From positions 1 through 41,408 of the forward strand of contig QBYG01000011.1 in assembly GCA_003282945.1 (NCBI GenBank): a DNA stretch of 41,408 nt. The letters are read 5' to 3'. This stretch comes from Pelagibacteraceae bacterium AG-325-E23. Its GTDB lineage: Bacteria > Pseudomonadota > Alphaproteobacteria > Pelagibacterales > Pelagibacteraceae. The notes beneath the pieces were generated by a model that had not been told where the DNA came from, ran no database searches, and was given only the letters and a program-made list of their open reading frames with translations. Numbering within the stretch: the stretch's first letter is position 1; the number at the start of each line of letters is the position of its first letter. This document shows, one piece after another, positions 8,926-16,562 of the stretch. A program made the position numbers and the translations under genes.

Positions 8926-10142
8926 AAATTGAGAATATTAAAGATGAGTTTCCCATTTTTGATGAAAAAATTCAAAATAATGATTTAGTCTATTTAGATA
9001 GTGCTAACTCATCACAAAAGCCAAAAGTTGTAGCCGATAAAATAAATGAATTTTATACTAAACAATTTTCAAATGTTGGAAGGAGTGTACATTATTTAGC
9101 AGTTGCAGCCACAAACTTATATGAAAATACAAGGTCTTCTGTTCAAAAATACATTAATGCTAAAGATAAAAATGAAATAGTTTTTACAAAAGGAGCAACA
9201 GAAGCATTAAATTTAGTAGCTAATACTCTAGGGCAAAAATATCTGAATGAAGGTGATGAAATTTTAATCACAGAGCTAGAACATCATTCAAATTATGTAC
9301 CTTGGCATTTCTTAAGAAAATCAAAGAATATAAAAATTAATTTTGCAGAGGTAAATGATGATGGAGACATTTCCCTGGAGGAGATTGATAAAAAAATAAC
9401 CTCTAAGACTAAAGTAATAGCGATTACTCATTTATCTAACGTTACTGGAGCAATATTGCCTGTCAAAGAAATAACAGATCTTGCCCACTCAAAGGGAATA
9501 ATAGTCGTCATTGATGGCTGTCAGGGAGCTCCTCATCTTAAATTAGATATGCAAGACTTAGATTGTGATTTTTATGCAATATCATGCCACAAAATGTACG
9601 GACCCACTGGACTAGGTATTTTATATGGTAAAAAAAAGTGGTTAGAGGAACTGCCACCGTACCAAGGTGGAGGCGGAATGATTAGAGAAGTTAAAAAAGA
9701 TAAAATATCTTATGGAGATTTACCAAATAAATATGAGGCCGGGACTATGGCCACAGCCCAAGTTATTGCATTTGATCAGTCAATTAAGTTTATGGAGAGT
9801 GTTGGTATAGAGAATATCATGAAACATGAAGCTGATTTAGTTGGATATGGTCAAGAATTGTTACAAAAAAACAATTCAGTTAAATTGATTGGTAGTCCAA
9901 AAAATAAAGGTGGAGTTTTATCGTTCACATTAGAGGGTGTTCACCCACACGACATTGCAACAATACTTGATGAAGATGGTGTTGCAATAAGAGCAGGCCA
10001 CCATTGCTGTCAAATATTACATGATAAATTAAATATACCTGCAAGTGCAAGAGCGTCAGTTGGAATTTATAATACTAAAGATGATTTAGATAAGTTAAAT
10101 GACTCAATTAATAACTGTAAAAAAATATTTAATTTAAAATGA
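8922..10142 (+). CDS. sufS: Cysteine desulfurase SufS
   Basis: A PLP-dependent group II cysteine desulfurase that supplies persulfide sulfur for cluster assembly. At 406 residues it is the usual size. The PLP-binding Lys224 lies in SCHKMYGPTG and the catalytic cysteine is Cys362 in RAGHHC, with a second cysteine at 363. ELEHHSNYVPW (118-128) is the cofactor-stacking histidine region. No sufE follows; the next gene is sufU, so SufU is the likely sulfur acceptor. Start and stop are both in four-base ATGA overlaps, implying tight coupling. Confidence 0.97.
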   Translation: MKIENIKDEFPIFDEKIQNNDLVYLDSANSSQKPKVVADKINEFYTKQFSNVGRSVHYLAVAATNLYENTRSSVQKYINAKDKNEIVFTKGATEALNLVANTLGQKYLNEGDEILITELEHHSNYVPWHFLRKSKNIKINFAEVNDDGDISLEEIDKKITSKTKVIAITHLSNVTGAILPVKEITDLAHSKGIIVVIDGCQGAPHLKLDMQDLDCDFYAISCHKMYGPTGLGILYGKKKWLEELPPYQGGGGMIREVKKDKISYGDLPNKYEAGTMATAQVIAFDQSIKFMESVGIENIMKHEADLVGYGQELLQKNNSVKLIGSPKNKGGVLSFTLEGVHPHDIATILDEDGVAIRAGHHCCQILHDKLNIPASARASVGIYNTKDDLDKLNDSINNCKKIFNLK

Positions 10143-10603
10143 ACTTAAAAGAACTTTATCAAGAAATTATTTTAGAACATGGAAAAAATCCAAGGAATCT
10201 TGGTAAAACACATGAATTTAATAAAGATGCTAAAGGTCACAATCCATTATGTGGAGACAATGTTCATGTTTATCTAAAATTAAATGGACAAAAAATAGTC
10301 GAGGATATTTCATTTGAAGGAAGTGGATGTGCTATTTCGATGGCATCAGCTTCGATCATGACTGATTTAATTAAAGGTAAAAATGAACACGAGGCTAAAG
10401 AGATAGTTGAAGATTTTTTAGGAATGATAAAAGAAAATCCAGAATTAAAATCTGAATACTTAAAAGAAGACGAAAAAACTAAATTAATGTGTCTATCTGG
10501 TGTTAAACAATATCCAATGAGAGTTAAGTGTGCAACATTATCATGGCATACCTTTGTATCTGCAATAGACAACTCAGAGGAAATCACTAAAACCGAGTCG
10601 TAA
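10139..10603 (+). CDS. sufU: SufU-type sulfur acceptor
   Basis: A 154-residue IscU/NifU-fold protein of the SufU subtype, which takes sulfur from SufS and binds zinc in characterised members. Ligand-type residues are Cys38 and Asp40 (NPLCGDN), Cys64 (GSGCAISMASAS) and Cys131 (RVKCATLSW). The extra segment of roughly 20 residues before the last cysteine separates SufU from IscU, and RVKCATLSW is very like Firmicutes SufU. An additional Cys118 sits in that segment. It overlaps sufS by four bases and precedes the DUF59 gene by four. Confidence 0.93.
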   Translation: MNLKELYQEIILEHGKNPRNLGKTHEFNKDAKGHNPLCGDNVHVYLKLNGQKIVEDISFEGSGCAISMASASIMTDLIKGKNEHEAKEIVEDFLGMIKENPELKSEYLKEDEKTKLMCLSGVKQYPMRVKCATLSWHTFVSAIDNSEEITKTES

Positions 10604-10607
10604 CTTT

Positions 10608-10904
10608 ATGGAATTAAAAGAAAAAGTAATTGAAGAAATTAAAAAAATTTACGATCCTGAGATACCAGTAAATATTTACGAACTTGGATTAATATATGAC
10701 ATTGCCGTAAATAATAAAAATATTAGTGTAAAAATGACACTTACTACTCCAAATTGTCCAGTTGCTGAAAGTTTGCCTAAAGAAGTTAAAGATAGTATTA
10801 TGCAATTAGAAGAAGTTGATAAAGTAGATTTAGATTTAGTTTGGGAACCACCATGGGATAAATCTATGATGTCAGAAGCAGCTAAATTAGAATTAAATTT
10901 ATGA
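10608..10904 (+). CDS. sufT: SufT-like DUF59/MIP18-family protein
   Basis: A 98-residue single-domain MIP18/DUF59 protein with IKKIYDPEIPVNIYELGLIY near the start (11-30), TTPNCPVAESLP with Cys50, and VWEPPWDKSMMSEAAK at the end. Related proteins help mature or deliver Fe-S clusters, and standalone members inside suf operons are called SufT. The aromatic-ring-hydroxylase PaaD subgroup has the same fold, but the operon context supports the Fe-S role. Its stop overlaps the sufA start in an ATGA junction. Confidence 0.88.
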   Translation: MELKEKVIEEIKKIYDPEIPVNIYELGLIYDIAVNNKNISVKMTLTTPNCPVAESLPKEVKDSIMQLEEVDKVDLDLVWEPPWDKSMMSEAAKLELNL

Positions 10905-11236
10905 CGAAACAAGTTATATCATTAAGCGATCAAGCGGCTAATAGGATAAGAGAAATTATGTCTTCTGCTGAAAATGAATCTATTGGTGTTAGAGTTGGAG
11001 TAAAATCAGGCGGATGTGCAGGAATGTCTTATATTATGGAATACACAAAGGTAATAAATCCAAATGACGAGGTTATTGAAGATAAGGGAGTAAAAGTATT
11101 CATTGATCCAGCGGCAGTAATGTATCTTCTTGGAACTGAAATGGATTATAAAAAAGAGGAATTTTCTTCTCAATTTGTATTCAATAATCCAAATGAAACT
11201 GAAAGATGTGGCTGTGGAGAGTCTTTTAAAATTTAA
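10901..11236 (+). CDS. sufA: A-type Fe-S carrier SufA
   Basis: A 111-residue A-type carrier that takes clusters from SufBCD and passes them to target proteins. The three ligand cysteines are Cys39 (SGGCAGMSY) and Cys103/Cys105 (ERCGCGESF). The fold is complete with no extra domain. It is the last gene of the operon. ErpA- and IscA-type carriers share these motifs, and the name rests on operon position. The stop is directly adjacent to the stop of a possible small ORF on the opposite strand. Confidence 0.94.
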   Translation: MTKQVISLSDQAANRIREIMSSAENESIGVRVGVKSGGCAGMSYIMEYTKVINPNDEVIEDKGVKVFIDPAAVMYLLGTEMDYKKEEFSSQFVFNNPNETERCGCGESFKI

Positions 11237-11374
11237 TTATTGGTAATAAGAAATAAACCAATATTGGCCTCTTTTATTCATAGAATAAGTTTTATTTTTT
11301 CTACTTTTAGACTTTTTGGTTTCTAGTTTTTTGTAACCAATAATATTTTTTAATGTTGATATGATCTTAGTCAT
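11237..11374 (-). CDS. Possible 45-residue basic small protein
   Basis: An ATG at 11374-11372 on the minus strand opens a 45-codon frame ending in TAA at 11239-11237. The product begins MTKIISTLKNIIGYKK, has a Lys/Arg/Ser-rich centre and ends with GQYWFISYYQ. I do not recognise it. In favour, its stop abuts the sufA stop exactly, as with other convergent pairs here, and it fills an otherwise large spacer. Against it, there is no clear Shine-Dalgarno sequence, the length is within chance for this spacer, and its start lies in a hairpin that could instead terminate the suf transcript. Confidence 0.3.
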   Translation of the reverse strand: MTKIISTLKNIIGYKKLETKKSKSRKNKTYSMNKRGQYWFISYYQ

Positions 11375-11381
11375 ATCTTTT
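11358..11381 (+). terminator. Weak candidate terminator of the suf operon
   Basis: A perfect 7-base inverted repeat GATATGA/TCATATC (11358-11364 and 11371-11377) with a six-base loop is followed by TTTTC. The stem is A/T-rich and the T run short, so intrinsic termination would be inefficient. It overlaps the start of the possible small ORF on the other strand. Confidence 0.3.
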
Positions 11382-11413
11382 CATAACAAAAATAAATGAA
11401 ATTAGAATTCTAA

Positions 11414-11450
11414 TATGGGAATACCTGCTATTACCGCAGGTAATCCCATA
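11414..11450. terminator. Long imperfect hairpin between suf and glnA (possible bidirectional terminator)
   Basis: Arms at 11414-11428 and 11436-11450 pair over 15 positions with a single A-A mismatch and a seven-base loop. The stem includes GGG/CCC and CCTGC/GCAGG, so it is far more stable than its surroundings. It lies 12 bases after the glnA stop on the minus strand. Neither side carries a long T run, so it may act as a 3'-end stabiliser rather than a classical terminator. An alternative stem ATTACC-GCA-GGTAAT at 11430-11444 competes with it. Confidence 0.55.
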
Positions 11451-11462
11451 AAATTAAGCCTT

Positions 11463-12869
11463 TTAACAGCTATAATACATGTCAAATTCAATAGGGTGTG
11501 GCGTATGTTCAAAATTATGAATTTCTTCATATTTAAGTTCAATATATGCATCTATTTGATCATCAGTAAATACATTACCTTGAGTTAAGAAACTTCGATC
11601 TTTATCCAAAGCTTCCATTGCTTCTCTCAGAGAACCACAAACAGTTGGTACTTTCTTAACTTGCTTTTCTGATAAAGCGTAAAGGTCTTTGTCGAACGAT
11701 TTACCTGGATCAATTTTGTTTTTTATTCCATCAATTCCAGCCATAAGCATAGAAGCAAATGTTAAATATGGATTTCCAGATGCATCTGGAAATCTGATTT
11801 CGCATCTTGCGCCTTTTTTACTTAATGTGATTGGAATTCTGCATGAAGCCGATCTATTTCTTGCAGAGTATGCAAGTAAAACAGGAGCCTCAAATCCTGG
11901 TATTAATCTTTTGTAACTATTTGTAGTAGCATTAGCAAATGCATTAATTGCTTTTGCGTGCTTTAATACTCCACCAATATAATAAAGAGCGGTTTGAGAT
12001 AATCCTGCATATTTGTTTCCAGAAAAAACTGGAGTTTTCCCTTTCCAAATTGATTGGTGAGTATGCATTCCTGAACCATTGTCTCCTTTAACTGGCTTAG
12101 GCATAAAAGTTGCAGTTTTTCCAAAAGAGTGAGAAACCATTTGAACTACATATTTATATAGTTGGACGTTGTCTGCTTGATCAACCAAAGTTCCAAATAA
12201 CATACCAAGTTCATGTTGACTTGGAGCAACTTCATGGTGGTGTTTTTCTACTGTAATTCCAACATCTCTTAGTCCTTTAAGATATTCACCTCTCATATCT
12301 TGTGCACTATCTACTGGTGGTACAGGAAAATATCCTCCTTTTACTCCAGGTCTATGACCCATGTTCCCATTATCATAAGATTTTCCAGAGTTATAAGGAC
12401 CTTCTGAGCTATCAATTGAAAAACTTGTTTCATTCATGTCGTTTTTAATTCTGACGTCATCAAAAACAAAAAATTCAGGCTCTGGACCAAAATAAGCTGT
12501 ATCTCCAATTCCTGTTTTCTTTAGATAAGCTTCAGCTTTTTTTGCAATCCCTCTTGGATCTCTTTCATATGGATCTCTTTTAACAGCATCCAAAATATCA
12601 CAAAACAAAATTAATGTATTATGAGATGTGTAAGGATCTATTACTTTTCGACTTAAATCAGGTTTTAATATCATGTCAGACTCATTAATTGCTTTCCATC
12701 CTGCAATTGATGATCCATCAAAAAATACACCATCGTTTAACATTTCTTCATCAACAATCGTTGTATCCATTGTTAAATGCTGAAGTTTACCTCTTGGATC
12801 TGTAAATCTAAGATCTACAAATTCAATATTCTTAGATTTCATTAATTTTAGTACGTCCTTAGCGCTCAT
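11463..12869 (-). CDS. glnA: Type I glutamine synthetase
   Basis: GSI condenses ammonium and glutamate to glutamine with ATP, the main ammonium-assimilation step. The 468-residue protein has the family blocks DGSSIAGW, GPEPEFFVFD, NGSGMHTHQS and NRSASCRIP (substrate Arg). Tyr397 in DKDLYAL occupies the adenylylation position of enteric GSI, so the modification site is retained. The ATG is preceded by AGGAG at good spacing, one of the clearest ribosome-binding sites here. It is a monocistronic minus-strand gene, divergent from the YbaK-like gene across 141 bases in which I found no convincing promoter or riboswitch. Confidence 0.97.
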   Translation of the reverse strand: MSAKDVLKLMKSKNIEFVDLRFTDPRGKLQHLTMDTTIVDEEMLNDGVFFDGSSIAGWKAINESDMILKPDLSRKVIDPYTSHNTLILFCDILDAVKRDPYERDPRGIAKKAEAYLKKTGIGDTAYFGPEPEFFVFDDVRIKNDMNETSFSIDSSEGPYNSGKSYDNGNMGHRPGVKGGYFPVPPVDSAQDMRGEYLKGLRDVGITVEKHHHEVAPSQHELGMLFGTLVDQADNVQLYKYVVQMVSHSFGKTATFMPKPVKGDNGSGMHTHQSIWKGKTPVFSGNKYAGLSQTALYYIGGVLKHAKAINAFANATTNSYKRLIPGFEAPVLLAYSARNRSASCRIPITLSKKGARCEIRFPDASGNPYLTFASMLMAGIDGIKNKIDPGKSFDKDLYALSEKQVKKVPTVCGSLREAMEALDKDRSFLTQGNVFTDDQIDAYIELKYEEIHNFEHTPHPIEFDMYYSC

Positions 12870-13010
12870 ATTATCTCCTATAATTTTTTAATTTTCTTAT
12901 CAGTTAAGAAAAGATAAATAATGCCTATTAAATAGATATCACTTATGCTTTTTTTACATGTATATTAACCTTAAAAAATTAGAATTTTCAATCAATCCTA
13001 AGTTGCAATA

Positions 13011-13490
13011 ATGAGTTTATTAAATAAAGAACCGGTTAAAAGAGCTGAAAAAGCATTAAAAGAATTTAATGAGACTTTATCAGTCACAGAATTAGAAAAT
13101 ACAGCAAGAACAGCTGTAGATGCAGCAAAATCATTAAACTGTGAAGTAGGAGCGATCGTAAAAAGTCTACTTTTTAAAAATGGTGATAATTATTTTTTAT
13201 GTTTAGTCTCTGGTGACAAAAGATGTTCATTAAATAAATTAAAAAAGTTTTTTAATAGTAAAGATTTAAGCATGGCATCTCCAAATGATGTTAAAGAACA
13301 AACCGGATATACAATTGGAGGAGTCTCTCCGATAGGACACACAAATAGCTTGCAGATATTAGTTGATAGTTCTTTGAATAGATTTGAAGATTTGTTTGCT
13401 GCTGCTGGACATCCAAACTGTATTTTTAAAATAAATTTTGAAGATCTAAAAAAAATTACTAATGGAATAATAGAGGATATAATTGAATGA
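13011..13490 (+). CDS. YbaK/aminoacyl-tRNA deacylase-like protein
   Basis: A 159-residue YbaK/ProX-fold protein. The conserved lysine region is EVGAIVKSLLFK, followed by GDKRCSLNKLKKFF and the active-site loop TIGGVSPIGH, with AAAGHPNCIFKI near the C-terminus. Family members hydrolyse mischarged Cys- or Ala-tRNA-Pro in trans; the exact specificity cannot be read here. Its stop overlaps the start of the following DMT transporter gene by four bases, so the two are co-transcribed, although a functional link is not obvious. Confidence 0.85.
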   Translation: MSLLNKEPVKRAEKALKEFNETLSVTELENTARTAVDAAKSLNCEVGAIVKSLLFKNGDNYFLCLVSGDKRCSLNKLKKFFNSKDLSMASPNDVKEQTGYTIGGVSPIGHTNSLQILVDSSLNRFEDLFAAAGHPNCIFKINFEDLKKITNGIIEDIIE

Positions 13491-14380
13491 AATCTCCAAA
13501 TGCTACTGATTATTTTATTCTTACTTTTTTAGCCTTACTTTGGGCTTCAGCTTTTTTTAATATTAAAATTGCAACACATTCTTATGGACCAATAACTATA
13601 GCTTTTTTAAGAATTTTTTTTGGAATGATACCTCTAATATTACTTTGTTATTTCAAAAAAATTAAAATTGAAGCGTTTTCTAAAGATTGGAAATGGTTTG
13701 CAGCAATTGGTATCATTAATTTAGTTATACCTTTTTTCCTAATAGCTTACGGAGTACAAAAGGTTCAAAGTAACCTAGCAGCAATTTTAATGTCGACTAC
13801 TCCTATAAGTGCAACGATACTTGCACATTTTTTTGCTAAGGGAGAGAGGATCAATTTAATAAAAATATTTGGAATAGTTTTAGGTTTTTCAGGAATTGTT
13901 TATATGTTCTCAGAAAATTTACTCATAAATAACGAAAATCTATTCTCTGCACTTATGATACTTTTAGGATCTACTTTTTATGTTATTGGAGGAATTTTAA
14001 CATTAAAAATTAGTAATAAAAAAAATGAAAATGTAACTGCATCAATTCTTATTTGGGGTGCTATAATTGCTTGTCCAATATCACTAATATTTGAGCAACC
14101 TTGGAATTTAAATCCGTCATTAGAGTCCACATTATCTTTGATTTATCTAGGTATTTTTCCAACTGGAATAGCATGGCTATTAAGATTTATGATTTTAAAG
14201 AAAAATGGCTTAGTTTTTCAAAGTCAGGTCGCTTATTTAATACCGATATTTGGTGTAATTTTAGGATATATTTTCTTAAACGAATTAGTGACACCTAAAA
14301 TTTTAATTGCTCTATGTGCTGTCGTCTTAGGAATTTACTTTGTAAAAAAAGCAGGAGATAAAAAAATACAAAGTATATAA
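13487..14380 (+). CDS. EamA/DMT-superfamily transporter
   Basis: A 297-residue inner-membrane protein with about ten hydrophobic helices in two EamA repeats. The first repeat begins LALLWASAFFNIKIAT, and a conserved mid-protein block reads MSTTPISATILAHFF. The second repeat contains QSQVAYLIPIFGVILGYIFL, typical of RhaT/YdcZ-like exporters of amino acids or metabolites. The substrate is unknown. It is coupled to the upstream YbaK-like gene by a four-base overlap and ends seven bases before a convergent gene. Confidence 0.85.
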   Translation: MKSPNATDYFILTFLALLWASAFFNIKIATHSYGPITIAFLRIFFGMIPLILLCYFKKIKIEAFSKDWKWFAAIGIINLVIPFFLIAYGVQKVQSNLAAILMSTTPISATILAHFFAKGERINLIKIFGIVLGFSGIVYMFSENLLINNENLFSALMILLGSTFYVIGGILTLKISNKKNENVTASILIWGAIIACPISLIFEQPWNLNPSLESTLSLIYLGIFPTGIAWLLRFMILKKNGLVFQSQVAYLIPIFGVILGYIFLNELVTPKILIALCAVVLGIYFVKKAGDKKIQSI

Positions 14381-14387
14381 AAAATTT

Positions 14388-15431
14388 CTAATTTATTTTT
14401 AATTTCTCAAATTTTTTTGACTTAACTGATTTTTGTGCAGCTTCTGCTAACATTATAGACTTTCTTCCATCTTCAAAAACAGCTCTAGGTTTAATATTTT
14501 TTTTGCAAAAGTTTGCAAGGTCAGATAGTTGCAACCTAAAAGCTTCCGCATATCTCTCTATAAAAAAATGGAGGAGAGGGGATTTATTATTTGTAGAATT
14601 TTTTAAAAAGAGATTGGTTTCTGTATCTCTTTTATTATCAGATATCATCATTCCTTTTGTTCCGAAAAGCTCAACTCTCTGGTCATAACCAAAACTACAA
14701 TGTCTCGAATTAGTTATAATGCATTGCACTCCTTTTTTCGACTTAAGCACTGTAGTTGCAAGTTCATAGTCTTTTATCTTATTAAATCTTTGATCTGATA
14801 TATTACTGCCAGTAGCAAATACCGATGTAAATTCATCTAAACCCAAGTAGTATCTTGCTAAATCAAAATCATGAATCATCATATCTTTAAAAATTCCTCC
14901 AGAACCTTTTAAATAAGATAATGTAGGAGGAGCAGGGTCCCGACTAGTTATAATAATTTTTTCGAGTTTACCTATTTTATTTTTTAACAAATTCTTTTTA
15001 AGTAAATTATGCCCAGGATCGTATCTTCTATTAAATCCTATTTGCACTTTAGGATTAAGTTTTTTAATTTTCTTTAGAGATGAATTAATTTTTTTTAAAT
15101 TTAAATCTAGTGGTTTTTCACAAAAGACTACTTTTTTATACTTAGTACCCTTTTCAATAAATTTTAAATGCGTAGAAGTAGAGGAAGCTATAAAAATACA
15201 TTTAATTTCGTTATCTTTAAAAGCAATATCTGGATTATTTATTGAAATAGCATTTAATCTTTTTGAAATTTTGTTTGATAAATTTTTATTTAAATCAAAA
15301 ACATACTTTAATTCAAATTCACTATTTTTTCTCAAATTATTAGCATGCATCTGGCCAATTCTACCAAGGCCAAACAGAGCAGTTTTTATTTTATTTTTAC
15401 CCATCTCTTTTTTCTGTTTGAAACTTTGCAT
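14388..15431 (-). CDS. iolG: Inositol 2-dehydrogenase-like (Gfo/Idh/MocA family)
   Basis: An NAD(P)-dependent sugar or cyclitol dehydrogenase. The Rossmann motif is GLGRIG (21-26), the EKP motif is at 105-107, and the catalytic D-x3-H is Asp183/His187 in KDMMIHDFD. The stretch GFNRRYDP is typical of IolG proteins, which oxidise myo-inositol to 2-keto-inositol, and iolE and iolD are in the same block. Two starts are plausible: the first ATG (15431) or MGKNKIK at 15404. Both overlap the end of the upstream oxidoreductase gene, by 46 or 19 bases, so the pair forms one operon. Another cyclitol or sugar substrate is possible. Confidence 0.8.
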   Translation of the reverse strand: MQSFKQKKEMGKNKIKTALFGLGRIGQMHANNLRKNSEFELKYVFDLNKNLSNKISKRLNAISINNPDIAFKDNEIKCIFIASSTSTHLKFIEKGTKYKKVVFCEKPLDLNLKKINSSLKKIKKLNPKVQIGFNRRYDPGHNLLKKNLLKNKIGKLEKIIITSRDPAPPTLSYLKGSGGIFKDMMIHDFDLARYYLGLDEFTSVFATGSNISDQRFNKIKDYELATTVLKSKKGVQCIITNSRHCSFGYDQRVELFGTKGMMISDNKRDTETNLFLKNSTNNKSPLLHFFIERYAEAFRLQLSDLANFCKKNIKPRAVFEDGRKSIMLAEAAQKSVKSKKFEKLKIN

Positions 15432-16531
15432 GCCTCGATAAATTTTGCAGTTTCAAGCCCCTCATCCTCATTTGGATAAAAATACCTTTTTTTTGAATTA
15501 TTTTTCAAAGAATCTGCAAATTCACGATAAATATTTGCAAATGCATCCAAATATCCTTCAGGATGTCCAAATTTTAATCTAGAAAATTTTTTAGACAATT
15601 CAGCATTAAAAAAACCTCTTTCAATAAATTTTACCGCACCATTAGATGGATTAAGTTTTAAATAGTTTGGATCGTTTTGAACCCACTCCAAACTTCCTTT
15701 TGTTCCAAATATTCTTATTCGTAATCCATAAACTCCACCTCTAGCCATCACACTTGTCCAAAACATTCCTTTAGCACCATTATTAAAATTAATCATTACT
15801 TGAGCATTGTTGTCCATTTTAATTTTATTTGAAACTTGTTTAATATCTGCAAAAATAGTTTCACCTTTTAAACCTGATATGTAAGTTACCATATGATATG
15901 CATGGGAGCCAATTTCGTTTAATACTGCTGAAGCTCCAACAATATTTTTATCTATTTTCCATTTAAACTTTTTCTTTGCATTTTTTTGTGAAATATTTTC
16001 TCCACCTGACCAATCTTGAACATATTCAACGTTTATGTATTCAACTTTTCCAATTTTACCTTTTTCAACTAATACTTTTGCCTCTCTAACCATAGGATAG
16101 GCAGAATAATTATGTGTCAAAGCATACTTAATTTTTTTATTAGATTTTATTTTTTTAAATAATTTCTTAGCTTGAGCAAGATTCCCAGCAAATGGTTTAT
16201 CAGAAATTACATGTATATTTTTATCAATAAATTTTTCTGCAATAATTTGGTGACTTGAAGGAGGTGTCATTATTGCCACGACATTAATACCATCTTTTCT
16301 TACTGCTTCTCTTTCAGCCATTTCTCTAAAATTTGAATAGCATCTCTCTTTTAAAATACCTAGGCTTTGACCAAAGCTTTTAGATAGTTTTGAATTTCTC
16401 GAAAAAATACCAGCAACTATCTCATATTGATTATCAAATCTTGATGAAATTCTATGAACATGACCAATCCAAGATTTTGGACCACCTCCAACTACGCCAA
16501 GCTGAATTTTTTTTCCTTTAATTAATCTCAT
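15386..16531 (-). CDS. Gfo/Idh/MocA-family oxidoreductase
   Basis: I chose the ATG at 16531 (MRLIKGKKIQLGVVGGG), giving 381 residues. An upstream in-frame ATG at 16612 would add 27 residues unlike the family and would run into the divergent iolE. The nucleotide-binding motif is GVVGGG (12-17). The usual EKP reads DKP (111-113), and the catalytic D-x3-H reads E-x3-H (Glu206, His210). The C-terminal GHPEGYLDAFANIYREFADSL is typical of a subfamily found in sugar and inositol clusters. Probable role: oxidation or epimerisation of a cyclitol or sugar; the substrate is unknown. It is co-transcribed with the iolG-like gene. Confidence 0.82.
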   Translation of the reverse strand: MRLIKGKKIQLGVVGGGPKSWIGHVHRISSRFDNQYEIVAGIFSRNSKLSKSFGQSLGILKERCYSNFREMAEREAVRKDGINVVAIMTPPSSHQIIAEKFIDKNIHVISDKPFAGNLAQAKKLFKKIKSNKKIKYALTHNYSAYPMVREAKVLVEKGKIGKVEYINVEYVQDWSGGENISQKNAKKKFKWKIDKNIVGASAVLNEIGSHAYHMVTYISGLKGETIFADIKQVSNKIKMDNNAQVMINFNNGAKGMFWTSVMARGGVYGLRIRIFGTKGSLEWVQNDPNYLKLNPSNGAVKFIERGFFNAELSKKFSRLKFGHPEGYLDAFANIYREFADSLKNNSKKRYFYPNEDEGLETAKFIEACKVSNRKKRWVKIK

Positions 16532-16562
16532 GATTAAATATATCTTAACAAATAAAAAATTT

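Noticed and set aside
11401-11414. Perfect palindrome ATTAGAATTCTAAT as a stand-alone operator
   Set aside because: It lies in a 3'-3' intergenic spacer with no promoter-like partner; kept only as part of the inverted-repeat cluster.
12870-13010. Possible glutamine riboswitch or NtrC/sigma-54 site upstream of glnA
   Set aside because: I found neither the conserved glutamine-riboswitch core nor a GG-N10-GC sigma-54 element; only an ordinary AGGAG ribosome-binding site is visible.
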